From DASVDE01 sp036381235 (GTDB taxonomy: Bacteria > Actinomycetota > Thermoleophilia > Solirubrobacterales > 70-9), in contig DASVDE010000034.1 in the NCBI GenBank assembly GCA_036381235.1, positions 1-42,082 on the forward strand: DNA of 42,082 nt. Direction: 5' to 3'. This document shows positions 15,676 through 24,413 of the stretch, piece after piece. Positions within the stretch are counted from its first letter, which is position 1, and the number at the start of each line of letters is the position of its first letter. The position numbers were made by a program, and so were the translations under genes. The notes below the pieces were generated by a model. It was not told the DNA's origin. It worked only from the letters and a program-made list of their open reading frames with translations, and did no database searches.

Positions 15676-18468
15676 CTACCGGAGGGTGCGGAGGACGGTT
15701 TGAAGAATCCCGCCGTTGCGGAAGTAGGAGACCTCGTTCGGGGTGTCGAGTCGAACCGTCGCCTCGAACTCGGTTGAGCCGGCATTGACGGTAACTGTCC
15801 TTGCCTCACCATTCCGCAGGTCGCCGATGTCGATCGTCTCCTCACCGGTGAGGCCGAGTGACTTCACACTCTCACCCTCAGGGAACTGAAGGGGCAAAAC
15901 ACCCATACCAATCAGGTTCGATCGATGTATGCGCTCGAAGCTCTCGGCGATCACCGCGCGGACACCGAGCAGCTTGGTTCCCTTCGCCGCCCAGTCGCGT
16001 GAGGAGCCCGACCCGTACTCCTTGCCCGCCAAGACCACCAGCGGCACACCCTCGGCGGCGTAGGCCATCGCCGCATCGAAGACAGTCATCTCCTCGCCGT
16101 CGGGAAAATGCCGCGTGTAGCCGCCGGCTCGCTCGACCAGCAGGTTGCGAAGGCGGATATTGGCGAAGGTGCCGCGGATCATCACCTCGTGATTGCCGCG
16201 ACGGGAGCCGTAAGAGTTGAAGTCGCGGGGCTCGACACCCTGTTCAATCAGCCATCGCCCGGCCGGACTGTCCTTTTTGATCGCGCCGGCGGGTGAGATG
16301 TGGTCGGTGGTGATCGAGTCGCCGAGCAGCGCCAGCACCTGCGCCCCGGCAATCGGCTCCACGCCGGGTGGCTCGGCCGGCATTCCCTCGAAGAAAGAGG
16401 GACGACGCACATAGGTGGAGTCGGGCCAGGTGTAACGATCGCCGGTCGGTACCTCCACCGCGTTCCAGTTCTCGTCTCCGGCGAACACCTCGCCGTAGTT
16501 GCGGGTGAACATCTCAGCCTTGATCGAGCTGCCGACCAGCTCCTTCACCTCGGTGGGGTCGGGCCAGATGTCACGCAGGTAGACCGGCTCGCCATCGTCC
16601 CCTTCGCCGAGCGGCTCGGTGGTGAGGTCGAGGTCCATCCTCCCGGCCAGCGCGTAGGCGACCACCAGCGGCGGGCTGGCCAGGTAGTTCGCCTTCACGT
16701 CCTGGTTGATACGCCCCTCGAAGTTGCGGTTCCCCGAGAGCACCGCGCAGACGGCGAGGTCCTTTTCCTCGACCGCCGCCGAGATCTCCGGCGCCAGGGG
16801 CCCGGAGTTGCCGATGCAGGTGGTGCAGCCATAACCGACCAGGTTGAACTGCAGCTCGTCCAGGTACTTGGTCAGCCCAGCCTTCTCTAGATAGTCGGTG
16901 ACCACGGTCGAGCCGGGCGCGAGCGAGGTCTTCACCCAGGGCTTGCGGGCAAGCCCTCGCTGCACCGCGTTGCGGGCAAGCAGCCCGGCGCCGATCATCA
17001 CGCTCGGGTTGGAGGTATTGGTGCAGCTGGTGATCGCGGCGATCACGACGCGGCCGTGGTCGAGCTCGACGGTCGTCCCGTCCTCCAGCGTCACCCCGAT
17101 CGCGTCGTCGCTGCCGCGCGGCGCCGTCGCTGCCGGCGACCCGCTAACCGCCGGGCGCGGCTTGCCACGCTCGTCCTCGTGGCTCTCGGCCGGAGGATCG
17201 GAGGCCGGGAAGGACTCCATGCTCGCCTCGTCGACCCCGTTGCCCATCTGCTTCGCGGCGTCGGGGTCGAACTCGTCCATCGCCTCGATGAATGCCTGCT
17301 TGGCCTGCGCCAGCGGCACCCTGTCCTGCGGTCGCTTCGGACCGGCGATGCTCGGCACCACCTCGCCCAGGTCAAGCTCCAGCATGTCGGAGAAGGCCGG
17401 ATCGGGAGAGCCCTCCGTGTGGAACATCCCCTGCTCACGGGCATAGGCGTCGACCAGCTCGATCGTCTCGGTTGGGCGACCGGTGAGATCGAGATAGCGA
17501 AGCGTCTCGGCGTCGACCGGGAAGATCGCGCAGGTTGAGCCGAACTCCGGCGACATGTTGCCGATCGTCGCCCGGTCGGCCAGGCCCAGCGTCGCCAGCC
17601 CCGGCCCGAAGAACTCGACGAACTTGGAGACCACGCCGCGGCGGCGCAGCATCTCGGTCACGGTCAGGACCAGGTCGGTCGCGGTCGCCCCCTGCGGCAG
17701 CTCGCCGCCGAGCTTGAAGCCGACCACCTGCGGCAGCAGCATCGAGATCGGCTGGCCGAGCATCGCCGCCTCGGCCTCGATCCCGCCCACTCCCCAGCCC
17801 AGCACCCCGAGCCCGTTGACCATGGTGGTGTGGGAGTCGGTCCCGACGAGCGTGTCTGGATAGGCCTGCCGGACGCCGTCGCGCTCGCGGCTGTAGACGA
17901 CCTGGGCGATGTGCTCGAGGTTGACCTGGTGGCAGATGCCCGTCGCCGGGGGCACGACGCTGAAGTTGTCGAACGCTCCCTGCCCCCACTTCAGGAACGA
18001 GTAGCGCTCGCTGTTGCGTTCGAACTCCCGCTCGGCGTTGACCGCGAAGGCGCGGGCGTTGCCGAAGGCGTCGACCTGCACCGAGTGGTCGATCACCAGG
18101 TCGACGTCGACCAGCGGGTTGATCTTCTCGGGGTCGCCGCCGATCTCCGACATCGCGTCGCGCATCGCCGCCAGGTCGACCACCGCCGGAACCCCGGTGA
18201 AGTCCTGCATCAGCACCCGCGCCGGCTGGAAGGGGATCTCGGCGCTGGGCTCGGCAGCCGGGTCCCAGCCGGCGATCGCCTCGACGTCGGCAGCGGTGAC
18301 GCTGTGCCCGTCCTCCAGCCGCAGCACGTTCTCCAGCAGTACTTTCACCGAGTAGGGCAGCCGCGCCACATCGAACCGGTCCGCCAATGCGTCGAGGCGG
18401 AAGATCTCGTACTCACGCCCCCCCACCTCGAGGCTCGCCCGCGCGGCAAATGAATCGGAAGAACTCAT
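15676..18468 (-). CDS. acnA: Aconitate hydratase A
   Basis: This cytosolic [4Fe-4S] enzyme isomerises citrate to isocitrate. The 930-residue chain has the three cluster cysteines in context: Cys482 in TSCTNTSNPSV, and Cys548 and Cys551 in GCTTCIGNSG. The swivel-domain motif GSSRDWAAKG lies near the C-terminus. Residues about 410-460 hold a poorly conserved acidic insert with the short motif ESFPASDPPAE, just before the GVTLEDGTTVELDHG strand. The frame is open 30 codons further up, but MSSSDSFAARASLEVGG from ATG 18468 is the natural start, with GGAGGG just upstream. The 159-bp gap to the SDR gene contains inverted-repeat element B. Confidence 0.95.
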   Translation of the reverse strand: MSSSDSFAARASLEVGGREYEIFRLDALADRFDVARLPYSVKVLLENVLRLEDGHSVTAADVEAIAGWDPAAEPSAEIPFQPARVLMQDFTGVPAVVDLAAMRDAMSEIGGDPEKINPLVDVDLVIDHSVQVDAFGNARAFAVNAEREFERNSERYSFLKWGQGAFDNFSVVPPATGICHQVNLEHIAQVVYSRERDGVRQAYPDTLVGTDSHTTMVNGLGVLGWGVGGIEAEAAMLGQPISMLLPQVVGFKLGGELPQGATATDLVLTVTEMLRRRGVVSKFVEFFGPGLATLGLADRATIGNMSPEFGSTCAIFPVDAETLRYLDLTGRPTETIELVDAYAREQGMFHTEGSPDPAFSDMLELDLGEVVPSIAGPKRPQDRVPLAQAKQAFIEAMDEFDPDAAKQMGNGVDEASMESFPASDPPAESHEDERGKPRPAVSGSPAATAPRGSDDAIGVTLEDGTTVELDHGRVVIAAITSCTNTSNPSVMIGAGLLARNAVQRGLARKPWVKTSLAPGSTVVTDYLEKAGLTKYLDELQFNLVGYGCTTCIGNSGPLAPEISAAVEEKDLAVCAVLSGNRNFEGRINQDVKANYLASPPLVVAYALAGRMDLDLTTEPLGEGDDGEPVYLRDIWPDPTEVKELVGSSIKAEMFTRNYGEVFAGDENWNAVEVPTGDRYTWPDSTYVRRPSFFEGMPAEPPGVEPIAGAQVLALLGDSITTDHISPAGAIKKDSPAGRWLIEQGVEPRDFNSYGSRRGNHEVMIRGTFANIRLRNLLVERAGGYTRHFPDGEEMTVFDAAMAYAAEGVPLVVLAGKEYGSGSSRDWAAKGTKLLGVRAVIAESFERIHRSNLIGMGVLPLQFPEGESVKSLGLTGEETIDIGDLRNGEARTVTVNAGSTEFEATVRLDTPNEVSYFRNGGILQTVLRTLR

Positions 18469-18523
18469 GCCCTCCATCCTAGGAGGGACTCGGCTCTCGC
18501 TGTCACGCGACCGCTTCGGGTGA

Positions 18524-18610
18524 ATGCGTTGGGTGCCCTCGATCGGGCGGATACTCAAAGTGCCGGTCTCATTAGACCGGCACTTGTCCGGGCGAGGGCG
18601 CCCGACGCAT
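18524..18610. repeat. Two-storey inverted repeat (element B) between the SDR and acnA genes
   Basis: The outer arms 18524-18540 and 18594-18610 pair over 17 bp, two of them T-G pairs in the + strand sense. The inner hairpin is a perfect 12-bp stem, AAGTGCCGGTCT (18558-18569) with AGACCGGCACTT (18574-18585), closed by loop CATT. On the 5' side CGGATACTCA (18548-18557) precedes the inner stem; on the 3' side GTCCG (18586-18590) follows it, and CGGAT can pair with GTCCG, leaving ACTCA bulged. The same core occurs in the element at 37565-37656. Confidence 0.65.
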
Positions 18611-18627
18611 CACCGGGAACGGACGAC

Positions 18628-19428
18628 TTACCGCTTGTGCTTGGGATGGCCGTCGGCGAGTGCCGCGGCCGCTTTCTGCCCGGTTGAGCCGCTCTGGGCA
18701 CGGATCGCAATGTTGGGGCTGGCGAGGCCGACATGGGCGAGCGTGCGCTGGAGCAGCGGCGCCACGGTCACCTCGGTCTTGTCGTGCTCGATCGCCTTGA
18801 CGACGGCGGCGCCGACCTGCTCGGGCGTTCCCGTCCCCAATCCCGGCGGGGACTCGCCTCCGGCATCGGCGAACATCCCGGCCTCACGAATGAAGCCGGG
18901 AGAGACGAGTGAGGAGCCCACTCCCTTGGGGCCGATGTCCTGCCGAAGGCCGAGGGCGAAGCCGCGCAGGCCGAACTTGGTCGCGTTGTAGATGCAGCTG
19001 CGCGGGCTCGCGGACTTGCCCGCGAGCGAGGCGACGAAGACGAGATGGCCGCCGCCGCGGTCGATCATCCCCGGATAGAGAGCGCGAGCCATCAGCATCG
19101 GCGCCTCCAGGTTGACTCGCAGAGCGCGGGTCACCTGCTCCGCGGTGAAGTCGGTGAGCAGCCCCGACCCCGGTAGGCCTGCGTTGGCGACGAGGATGTC
19201 GACGTCGCCCGCGTCGGCGGCGAGCTTCTCGGCGGCGCCGGGCTCGGCCAGGTCGGAGGGGGCGACCCGGTGCTCTCCCGGCAGCTCGGCAGCCAGCTGC
19301 TCGAGCGCCTCCGCCTTGCGTCCGCTGAGGACGAGCGTCGTGTCGCGGGCGGCCAGCGCCCTGGCGATCGCGCGGCCGAGGCCCCCGGTGGCGCCGGTCA
19401 AGAGAGCTCTGCGGCCGGCAAGTTCCAT
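18628..19428 (-). CDS. Short-chain dehydrogenase/reductase
   Basis: The protein has 266 residues, the usual classical SDR length. It has the cofactor loop TGATGGLG at about residues 12-19, NAG at about 82-84, a catalytic Ser in VASLAGKSAS and the YxxxK pair in YNATK. The C-terminus carries a short basic tail (GHPKHKR). The longer frame from 19440 adds only MRRG; ATG 19428 fits the MELAGRRALLTG consensus better. It is an NAD(P)-dependent oxidoreductase of unknown substrate, transcribed towards aconitase but separated from it by element B. Confidence 0.85.
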   Translation of the reverse strand: MELAGRRALLTGATGGLGRAIARALAARDTTLVLSGRKAEALEQLAAELPGEHRVAPSDLAEPGAAEKLAADAGDVDILVANAGLPGSGLLTDFTAEQVTRALRVNLEAPMLMARALYPGMIDRGGGHLVFVASLAGKSASPRSCIYNATKFGLRGFALGLRQDIGPKGVGSSLVSPGFIREAGMFADAGGESPPGLGTGTPEQVGAAVVKAIEHDKTEVTVAPLLQRTLAHVGLASPNIAIRAQSGSTGQKAAAALADGHPKHKR

Positions 19429-19574
19429 CCCACGGCGCAAGCTACCAGTCGGGGGGTCGACAGGGTTTGGGCGATGCGATCCAGCCGGCAGGAATCCGAG
19501 GCCTTTGTGCGAAGCCCCACAAAATGTTTGTTTTCTGTGAGCAAACGACCGGCGGATCGTCTAGACTGCCGCCC

Positions 19575-19718
19575 GTTCGTAGAACCGAAACGCCGAATCC
19601 CGAGCGCATGGAGGCGCCACGGGAACGGGGGAACCACGTTTTCGGGGCTAACTCGCCTAGTTCAGGCGGGGGCGCAGGCTCCTTTCGCGCCAGCCCGACA
19701 GCTAACCCCGTAGGCCGA
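19575..19718 (+). promoter_or_regulatory. c-di-AMP riboswitch (ydaO/yuaA type)
   Basis: The untranslated leader of the hydrolase gene carries the conserved segments of this riboswitch in order. They are CGCCGAATCC (19591-19600), CGGGGGAACCA (19626-19636), GGGGCTAA (19644-19651), and near the 3' end CCCGACAGCTAACCCCGTAGGC (19694-19715). This class senses cyclic di-AMP. In actinobacteria it typically lies ahead of peptidoglycan hydrolases and lowers their expression when the ligand is abundant. The ribosome site AAGGAG follows within 8 bases. A TAGACT at 19562-19567 may be the -10 box; I see no good -35. The edges are approximate. Confidence 0.88.
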
Positions 19719-19732
19719 CGAAGGAGATCGGT

Positions 19733-20305
19733 TTGCATACGCATAGGCAGAAACTCAAGGCGGGGCTAGCGGCAACCGGAGCACTGGTCGTCATGGCCCT
19801 CGCGGCGCCTGCCGGCGCGTCCGCCGTCCCCGGCGGCTGCGGTGGGGGCGGTCTGACGCCTGCCACGGCGGATATCTGCACGCCCACGGCGAAGGCTCGT
19901 CTGCTGCCCAACGGCATGGTGATCCCTCCCCAGTCCGCGCCCGGCCGCGTCAAGGCCGTGATCCGCGCGGCGAACCGCATCCGCAGCAAACCCTATATCT
20001 GGGGTGGCGGCCACGGCCGCTGGTGGGATCGCGGCTATGACTGCTCGGGCGCCGTCAGCTACGCGCTGCACGGCGGGGGCTTCATCGACAGTCCCCTTCC
20101 CTCGGGCCCGATGGCCAGCGGCTGGGGCGAGGCCGGCGAGGGACGTTGGATCACCGTCTATGCCAACGGCGGCCACGCCTACGCGGTGATCGCAGGCATT
20201 CGCTGGGACACCTCAGGAAACACCGATAACCGCACCGGTCCCAGCTGGCACGAGGACCTGCGCACCAACGCGGGCTTCATCGCCCGCCACCCGCTCGGCT
20301 TCTAG
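19733..20305 (+). CDS. Secreted NlpC/P60-like peptidoglycan hydrolase
   Basis: The 190-residue protein begins at TTG 19733, six bases after AGGAG (19722-19726); no ATG or GTG fits. A signal peptide (basic MHTHRQKLKAG, hydrophobic core, cleavage near ASA) is followed by a short linker and a cysteine-peptidase fold. Catalytic Cys104 lies in WDRGYDCSGAVSYAL and His148 in NGGHAYAVIAG. This arrangement is that of NlpC/P60 and related amidases or endopeptidases that cut peptidoglycan stem peptides. The upstream c-di-AMP riboswitch supports a cell-wall role. The downstream 127 bp hold two weak hairpins (about 20313-20329 and 20341-20360) and no gene. Confidence 0.85.
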   Translation: MHTHRQKLKAGLAATGALVVMALAAPAGASAVPGGCGGGGLTPATADICTPTAKARLLPNGMVIPPQSAPGRVKAVIRAANRIRSKPYIWGGGHGRWWDRGYDCSGAVSYALHGGGFIDSPLPSGPMASGWGEAGEGRWITVYANGGHAYAVIAGIRWDTSGNTDNRTGPSWHEDLRTNAGFIARHPLGF

Positions 20306-20432
20306 TCGATAGGGCGGTTCGCGACGAGCCGAACGCTCCATTCCGTCCAACCGGCCGGAACTGATTTGTCCTTGCTTTCCTGAACCACTCGGATAGCTTT
20401 TACCTGTAGCTACGCCACCACCGGACATCCGC

Positions 20433-21440
20433 TTGGATCGCCTCACCAAGCATTACGGCGAGGTTGTCGCGGTCGCGGGCGTCGACTTGGAGATCCAGCC
20501 GGGTGAGTTCTTCACCCTGCTGGGACCGTCCGGGTCGGGGAAGACGACGACCCTGCGGATGATCGCCGGCTTCGAAGAGCCCAGCTCGGGAAGGGTCGAG
20601 CTGGCGGGGGAGGACGTCGGTGGTGTGCCGCCCTATGCGCGAGCCGTCAACACCGTCTTTCAGGACTATGCGCTCTTCCCCCACATGACCGTGGGGGAGA
20701 ACGTCGAGTATGGACTGCGGGTCGCGGGGGCGCCGAAGGCAGAGCGAGCCAGCCGCCGCGACGAGGCGTTGGAGATGGTCCGCCTGCCCGGCTACGCCGA
20801 CCGCAAGCCGGGCGAGCTGTCCGGCGGACAGCGGCAGCGGGTCGCGCTCGCCCGGGCGATCGTCAACCGCCCCAAGGTCCTGCTGCTCGACGAGCCGCTC
20901 GGCGCCCTCGACCTGAAGCTGCGCGAGCAGATGCAGTCGGAGCTGAAGGCGATCCAGGGAGAGGTGGGCATCACCTTCGTCTACGTCACCCACGACCAGG
21001 ACGAGGCACTGACCATGAGTGACCGAATCGCCGTCTTCAGCGACGGCCGCATCGAACAGGTCAGCCCCCCGGTCGAGCTCTACGAGCAGCCGGCGAACGA
21101 GTTCGTCGCCGGCTTCGTCGGCGTCTCCAACCTGCTCGAGCGCGATGGGGAGCGGTTTACGATCCGCCCCGAGAAGATCCAGCTGGTCGAGCCGACCGAG
21201 GCGCCGAACGGGCTGCGGACCGAGCACGGCCACATCGCCGATGTCGCCTACGCGGGGATGGTCACCCGCTACACGGTCGATTTGGACGCAGGCGGACAAC
21301 TTCAACTCGTACGTCAGAACGTGGAGGGAACGTCGATCGACGCTGCCTCTGAGCGGGGGATGGAGGTGCTGGTGGGCTGGCGACCGGAGCACGCGGTCGC
21401 CGTCCCCGGAAAATCGACTACCGAGGAGGTAACGAGATGA
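20433..21440 (+). CDS. potA: Polyamine-type ABC transporter ATP-binding protein (system 1)
   Basis: This 335-residue ATPase couples hydrolysis to import through the two permeases downstream. It has Walker A GPSGSGKTT (residues 31-39), signature LSGGQ (129-133), Walker B with D153-E154 and a switch His in YVTHDQDEALTM. A C-terminal TOBE-type regulatory domain includes FTIRPEKIQLVEP. The start is uncertain: TTG 20433 is the only standard start in frame after the stop at 20394, yet the preceding codons (DIRL) look like family sequence, so initiation may be slightly upstream at a non-standard codon. The stop overlaps the binding-protein start as ATGA. Confidence 0.88.
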   Translation: MDRLTKHYGEVVAVAGVDLEIQPGEFFTLLGPSGSGKTTTLRMIAGFEEPSSGRVELAGEDVGGVPPYARAVNTVFQDYALFPHMTVGENVEYGLRVAGAPKAERASRRDEALEMVRLPGYADRKPGELSGGQRQRVALARAIVNRPKVLLLDEPLGALDLKLREQMQSELKAIQGEVGITFVYVTHDQDEALTMSDRIAVFSDGRIEQVSPPVELYEQPANEFVAGFVGVSNLLERDGERFTIRPEKIQLVEPTEAPNGLRTEHGHIADVAYAGMVTRYTVDLDAGGQLQLVRQNVEGTSIDAASERGMEVLVGWRPEHAVAVPGKSTTEEVTR

Positions 21441-22624
21441 GCACTCGCGCACACCCCGCACGAACGGCATGGCTCGTGATCGGAGGGCTGCTCGCATTCA
21501 TGCTGCTGCTCGCCGGCTGCGGAGGCGACGGCGACAACGACACCACCGGCAAGGAGCTGCAGCAGCTCGGCAAGGGGGAAGGACAGGTCGACCTGATCTC
21601 CTGGGCCGGTTACGTCGAGCCGCAGTGGACGAAACCATTCGAGCAGAAGACCGGTTGCACCGTCAACAACAAGGTCGCCGGGACCTCAGACGAGATGGTC
21701 CAGCTGATGCGCACCGGGCAATACGACGGCGTATCGGCTTCCGGAAACGCCTCGGCTCGGTTGGTTGAGGGCGGAGACGTCGATCCGGTCAACGTCGACC
21801 TCGTGCCCAACTACGCGACGGTCTTCTCCGATCTCAAGGACCAGCCCTACAACACCTTCGACGGCGTCCACTACGGGATCCCGCACGGTCGCGGAGCGAA
21901 CCTGCTGATGTGGAACACCAACGACGTCAAACCCGCCCCGACGTCCTGGGACGTGGTACTCGACCCGAAGAAGGCGGCCAATTACAAGGGCAAAATCAGC
22001 GCCTACGACGACCCGATCTACATTGCGGACGCGGCCGTCTACCTGAAGTTCCATCAGCCCGACCTGGGGATCGACAACCCCTACGAGCTGAACCAGGAGC
22101 AGTTCGACGCGGCGGTCAACCTGCTGAAGGAGCAACGGCCCAACGTCGGCGAGTACTGGTCCGATGCCGCCAAGCAGATCTCGGCCTTCTCCAACGGGGA
22201 CGACCAGGTCGGCACCACGTGGCAGTACCAGTACTTCGCGCTGAAAGACGCCGGTGAGCCGGTGGCGGCGAGCCCCGCCAGCCAGGGCTTCCTGCCGAAG
22301 GAGGGCGCGACGGGTTGGTCGGACACATGGATGATCAGCTCCCAGGCCCAACATCCCAATTGCATGTATGAGTGGATGAACTGGATCGTCTCCCCGACGG
22401 CGAATGCCCAGGTGGCGGAGTACTTCGGCGAGGCCCCGGCTCAGAGCAAGGCATGCGACAAGACCACGGACCCCAACTTCTGCGAGAAGTACCACGCGGA
22501 CAACCCGGGGTTCTGGAAGCGCGTCTACTACTGGGAGACCCCGCTGGCCGATTGCGGCAACGGGTCCTCCGACTGCAAGGACTACAACGACTGGGTCCAG
22601 GCCTGGACCTCGATCAAGGGGTAG
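21437..22624 (+). CDS. potD: PotD-like polyamine-binding lipoprotein (system 1)
   Basis: The 395-residue extracellular solute-binding protein has a lipobox LLAGC with lipidated Cys28. It then has the type II binding fold typical of PotD/PotF (DLISWAGYVEP, DGVHYGIPHGRGANLLMWN, TWMISSQAQHPNCMYEWMNW). It should hand spermidine, putrescine or a similar amine to the PotB/PotC permeases. The ATGA overlap with potA and the 17-bp gap to potB show a four-gene operon. Substrate preference cannot be read reliably from sequence. Confidence 0.9.
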   Translation: MSTRAHPARTAWLVIGGLLAFMLLLAGCGGDGDNDTTGKELQQLGKGEGQVDLISWAGYVEPQWTKPFEQKTGCTVNNKVAGTSDEMVQLMRTGQYDGVSASGNASARLVEGGDVDPVNVDLVPNYATVFSDLKDQPYNTFDGVHYGIPHGRGANLLMWNTNDVKPAPTSWDVVLDPKKAANYKGKISAYDDPIYIADAAVYLKFHQPDLGIDNPYELNQEQFDAAVNLLKEQRPNVGEYWSDAAKQISAFSNGDDQVGTTWQYQYFALKDAGEPVAASPASQGFLPKEGATGWSDTWMISSQAQHPNCMYEWMNWIVSPTANAQVAEYFGEAPAQSKACDKTTDPNFCEKYHADNPGFWKRVYYWETPLADCGNGSSDCKDYNDWVQAWTSIKG

Positions 22625-22641
22625 TCGGCGGGTAGCAGACG

Positions 22642-23529
22642 ATGGCGGCTGAATCGGTCGTCGGGAAGAGGTCGGTGGGCCGCAGGCTCGCCGGCCTCTT
22701 CCATGGCCGTCCCCGTCTGCAGGCGGGAAGCCTGCTCGCGGCGCCGGTCGGCTGGCTGGTCGTCGGCTACCTCGGCTCTCTCGCGGTTCTCCTCGTCGCG
22801 GCCTTCTGGACTGTCGACCCGCTCAGCGGTGAGGTCATCCGCGGCTTCAGCCTCGACAACTTCAAGGTCCTGGTGCAGGAACCCGTTTACCGGAACATCG
22901 TCAGCCGCACGGTGGCGATCGCCGCCCTGGTCACCCTCACCGATGCGATCCTCGCCTTTCCGATCGCCTTCTACATGGCCAAGGTCGCGAGCCGTCGCGG
23001 CAAGGCGCTGCTGGTCGTCGCGGTACTGCTTCCGCTCTGGTCGAGCTACCTGGTCAAGGTCTACTCGTGGCGGACGATGCTGTCGGCCGACGGCGTCATC
23101 AACTGGGCGCTGGAGCCATTCGGCCTGCACGGGCCCGGGTACGGCAACACCGCGGTCTGGCTGGTGATGAGCTACCTCTGGCTGCCCTACATGGTGCTGC
23201 CGATCTACGCCGGGCTGGAGCGCATCCCGAACTCGCTGATCAGCGCCTCCGAGGACCTCGGCGCGCCCCCCTTCACCACCTTCCGGCGGGTGATCCTGCC
23301 ACTCGTCTTCCCGGCGGTGATCGCCGGCTCGATCTTCACCTTCTCCCTGACCATGGGCGACTACATCACCCCGCGCCTGGTCTCCAACAACCAGTTCATC
23401 GGCAACGTCGTCTTCAACAACATCACCAACGACCTGCCCTTCGCCTCGGCGCTGGCGCTGGTCCCGATCGTGGTCATGGTCGCCTACCTGCTGGTCGCGC
23501 GCAGGCTGGGCGCCTTCGAGCACATATAG
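22642..23529 (+). CDS. potB: PotB-like ABC transporter permease (system 1)
   Basis: This inner-membrane permease of 295 residues has six predicted transmembrane helices after a 30-residue cytoplasmic N-terminus. The EAA loop that contacts the ATPase is visible as ISASEDLGAPPFTTFRRVILP. It pairs with the PotC-like protein two bases downstream to form the translocation channel. The ATG at 22642 lacks a strong ribosome site, so it may depend on coupling from potD. Confidence 0.9.
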   Translation: MAAESVVGKRSVGRRLAGLFHGRPRLQAGSLLAAPVGWLVVGYLGSLAVLLVAAFWTVDPLSGEVIRGFSLDNFKVLVQEPVYRNIVSRTVAIAALVTLTDAILAFPIAFYMAKVASRRGKALLVVAVLLPLWSSYLVKVYSWRTMLSADGVINWALEPFGLHGPGYGNTAVWLVMSYLWLPYMVLPIYAGLERIPNSLISASEDLGAPPFTTFRRVILPLVFPAVIAGSIFTFSLTMGDYITPRLVSNNQFIGNVVFNNITNDLPFASALALVPIVVMVAYLLVARRLGAFEHI

Positions 23530-23531
23530 CG

Positions 23532-24404
23532 ATGCGGCTCTCGAGGACATCCGCCCTGGCGCTCCGCTTCGCGGTGGCGATCGGCCTCGCCTTCATCTAC
23601 ATCCCGCTGGTCGTAATCGTCATCTACGCCTTCAACTCGAGCGAGATCCTCAAGTGGCCGCCACCGGGGCTGACCCTCGACTGGATCCCGAAGGCGATCG
23701 ACAACCAGGCCGCTCGCGACGCCTTCGTCACCTCGCTGAAAGCGGGCCTCGTCGCGACGGCGATCGCAATCGTGCTCGGCACCCTGGCTTCGCTGGCGGT
23801 CTCCCGGCACCGCTTCTTCGGCCGCGAGACGATCTCCTTCCTCGTCGTGCTGCCGATCGCCCTGCCGGGAATCGTCACCGGCGTCGCCCTCAGCAACACC
23901 TTCACCCAGGTGCTGGGGATCCCGCTCAGCCTCTTCACGGTGATCGTCGGACACGCCACCTTCTGCATCGTCGTCGTCTACAACAACGTCGTCGCGCGGC
24001 TGCGCCGCGTCTCGACCTCATTCGAGGAGGCTTCCGCCGATCTCGGCGCCGACCCCTGGCAGACCTTCCGCCTGGTGACTCTGCCGAACATGCAGACCGC
24101 CCTGGTCGCAGGCGCCCTGCTCGCCTTCGCCCTCTCCTTCGATGAGATCATCGTCACCACGTTCACGATCGGCGCCGGGCAGGAGACCCTGCCGATCTGG
24201 ATCTTCTCCAACCTCTTCCGCCCCAACCAGCTGCCGATCGTCAACGTGGTCGCGGTGATCGTGATCCTGATCTCGATCGTCCCCGTCTACCTCGCCCATC
24301 GCCTCACCCGCGAGGAGGGCGCGCCGACCGGCGCCAAAGGCGCCGCGCGTGGCGGCCGGTTCGAGGGCGGCGGCGTCGAGACCGAGGCGACCGCGGTCCC
24401 CTAG
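23532..24404 (+). CDS. potC: PotC-like ABC transporter permease (system 1)
   Basis: The second permease has 290 residues and six helices. Its EAA loop is EEASADLGADPWQTFRLVTLP and its core includes AFALSFDEIIVTTF, both typical of PotC. The open frame extends far upstream into potB in another frame, but ATG 23532, two bases after the potB stop, gives the family N-terminus (ALRFAVAIGLAFIYIPLVVIVIYAF underlies helix 1). The C-terminal 30 residues are a glycine/alanine tail without counterpart in PotC. The gene converges with the RTX-like gene 9 bp away, with a small GCGGC-TTA-GCCGC hairpin between them. Confidence 0.9.
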   Translation: MRLSRTSALALRFAVAIGLAFIYIPLVVIVIYAFNSSEILKWPPPGLTLDWIPKAIDNQAARDAFVTSLKAGLVATAIAIVLGTLASLAVSRHRFFGRETISFLVVLPIALPGIVTGVALSNTFTQVLGIPLSLFTVIVGHATFCIVVVYNNVVARLRRVSTSFEEASADLGADPWQTFRLVTLPNMQTALVAGALLAFALSFDEIIVTTFTIGAGQETLPIWIFSNLFRPNQLPIVNVVAVIVILISIVPVYLAHRLTREEGAPTGAKGAARGGRFEGGGVETEATAVP

Positions 24405-24413
24405 GAACGCGGC

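Noticed and set aside
20306..20432. Promoter or riboswitch ahead of potA of system 1
   Set aside because: TTGTCC, TTGCTT and GATAGC fragments occur but at poor spacing. Two weak hairpins are present, and nothing matches a known leader element.
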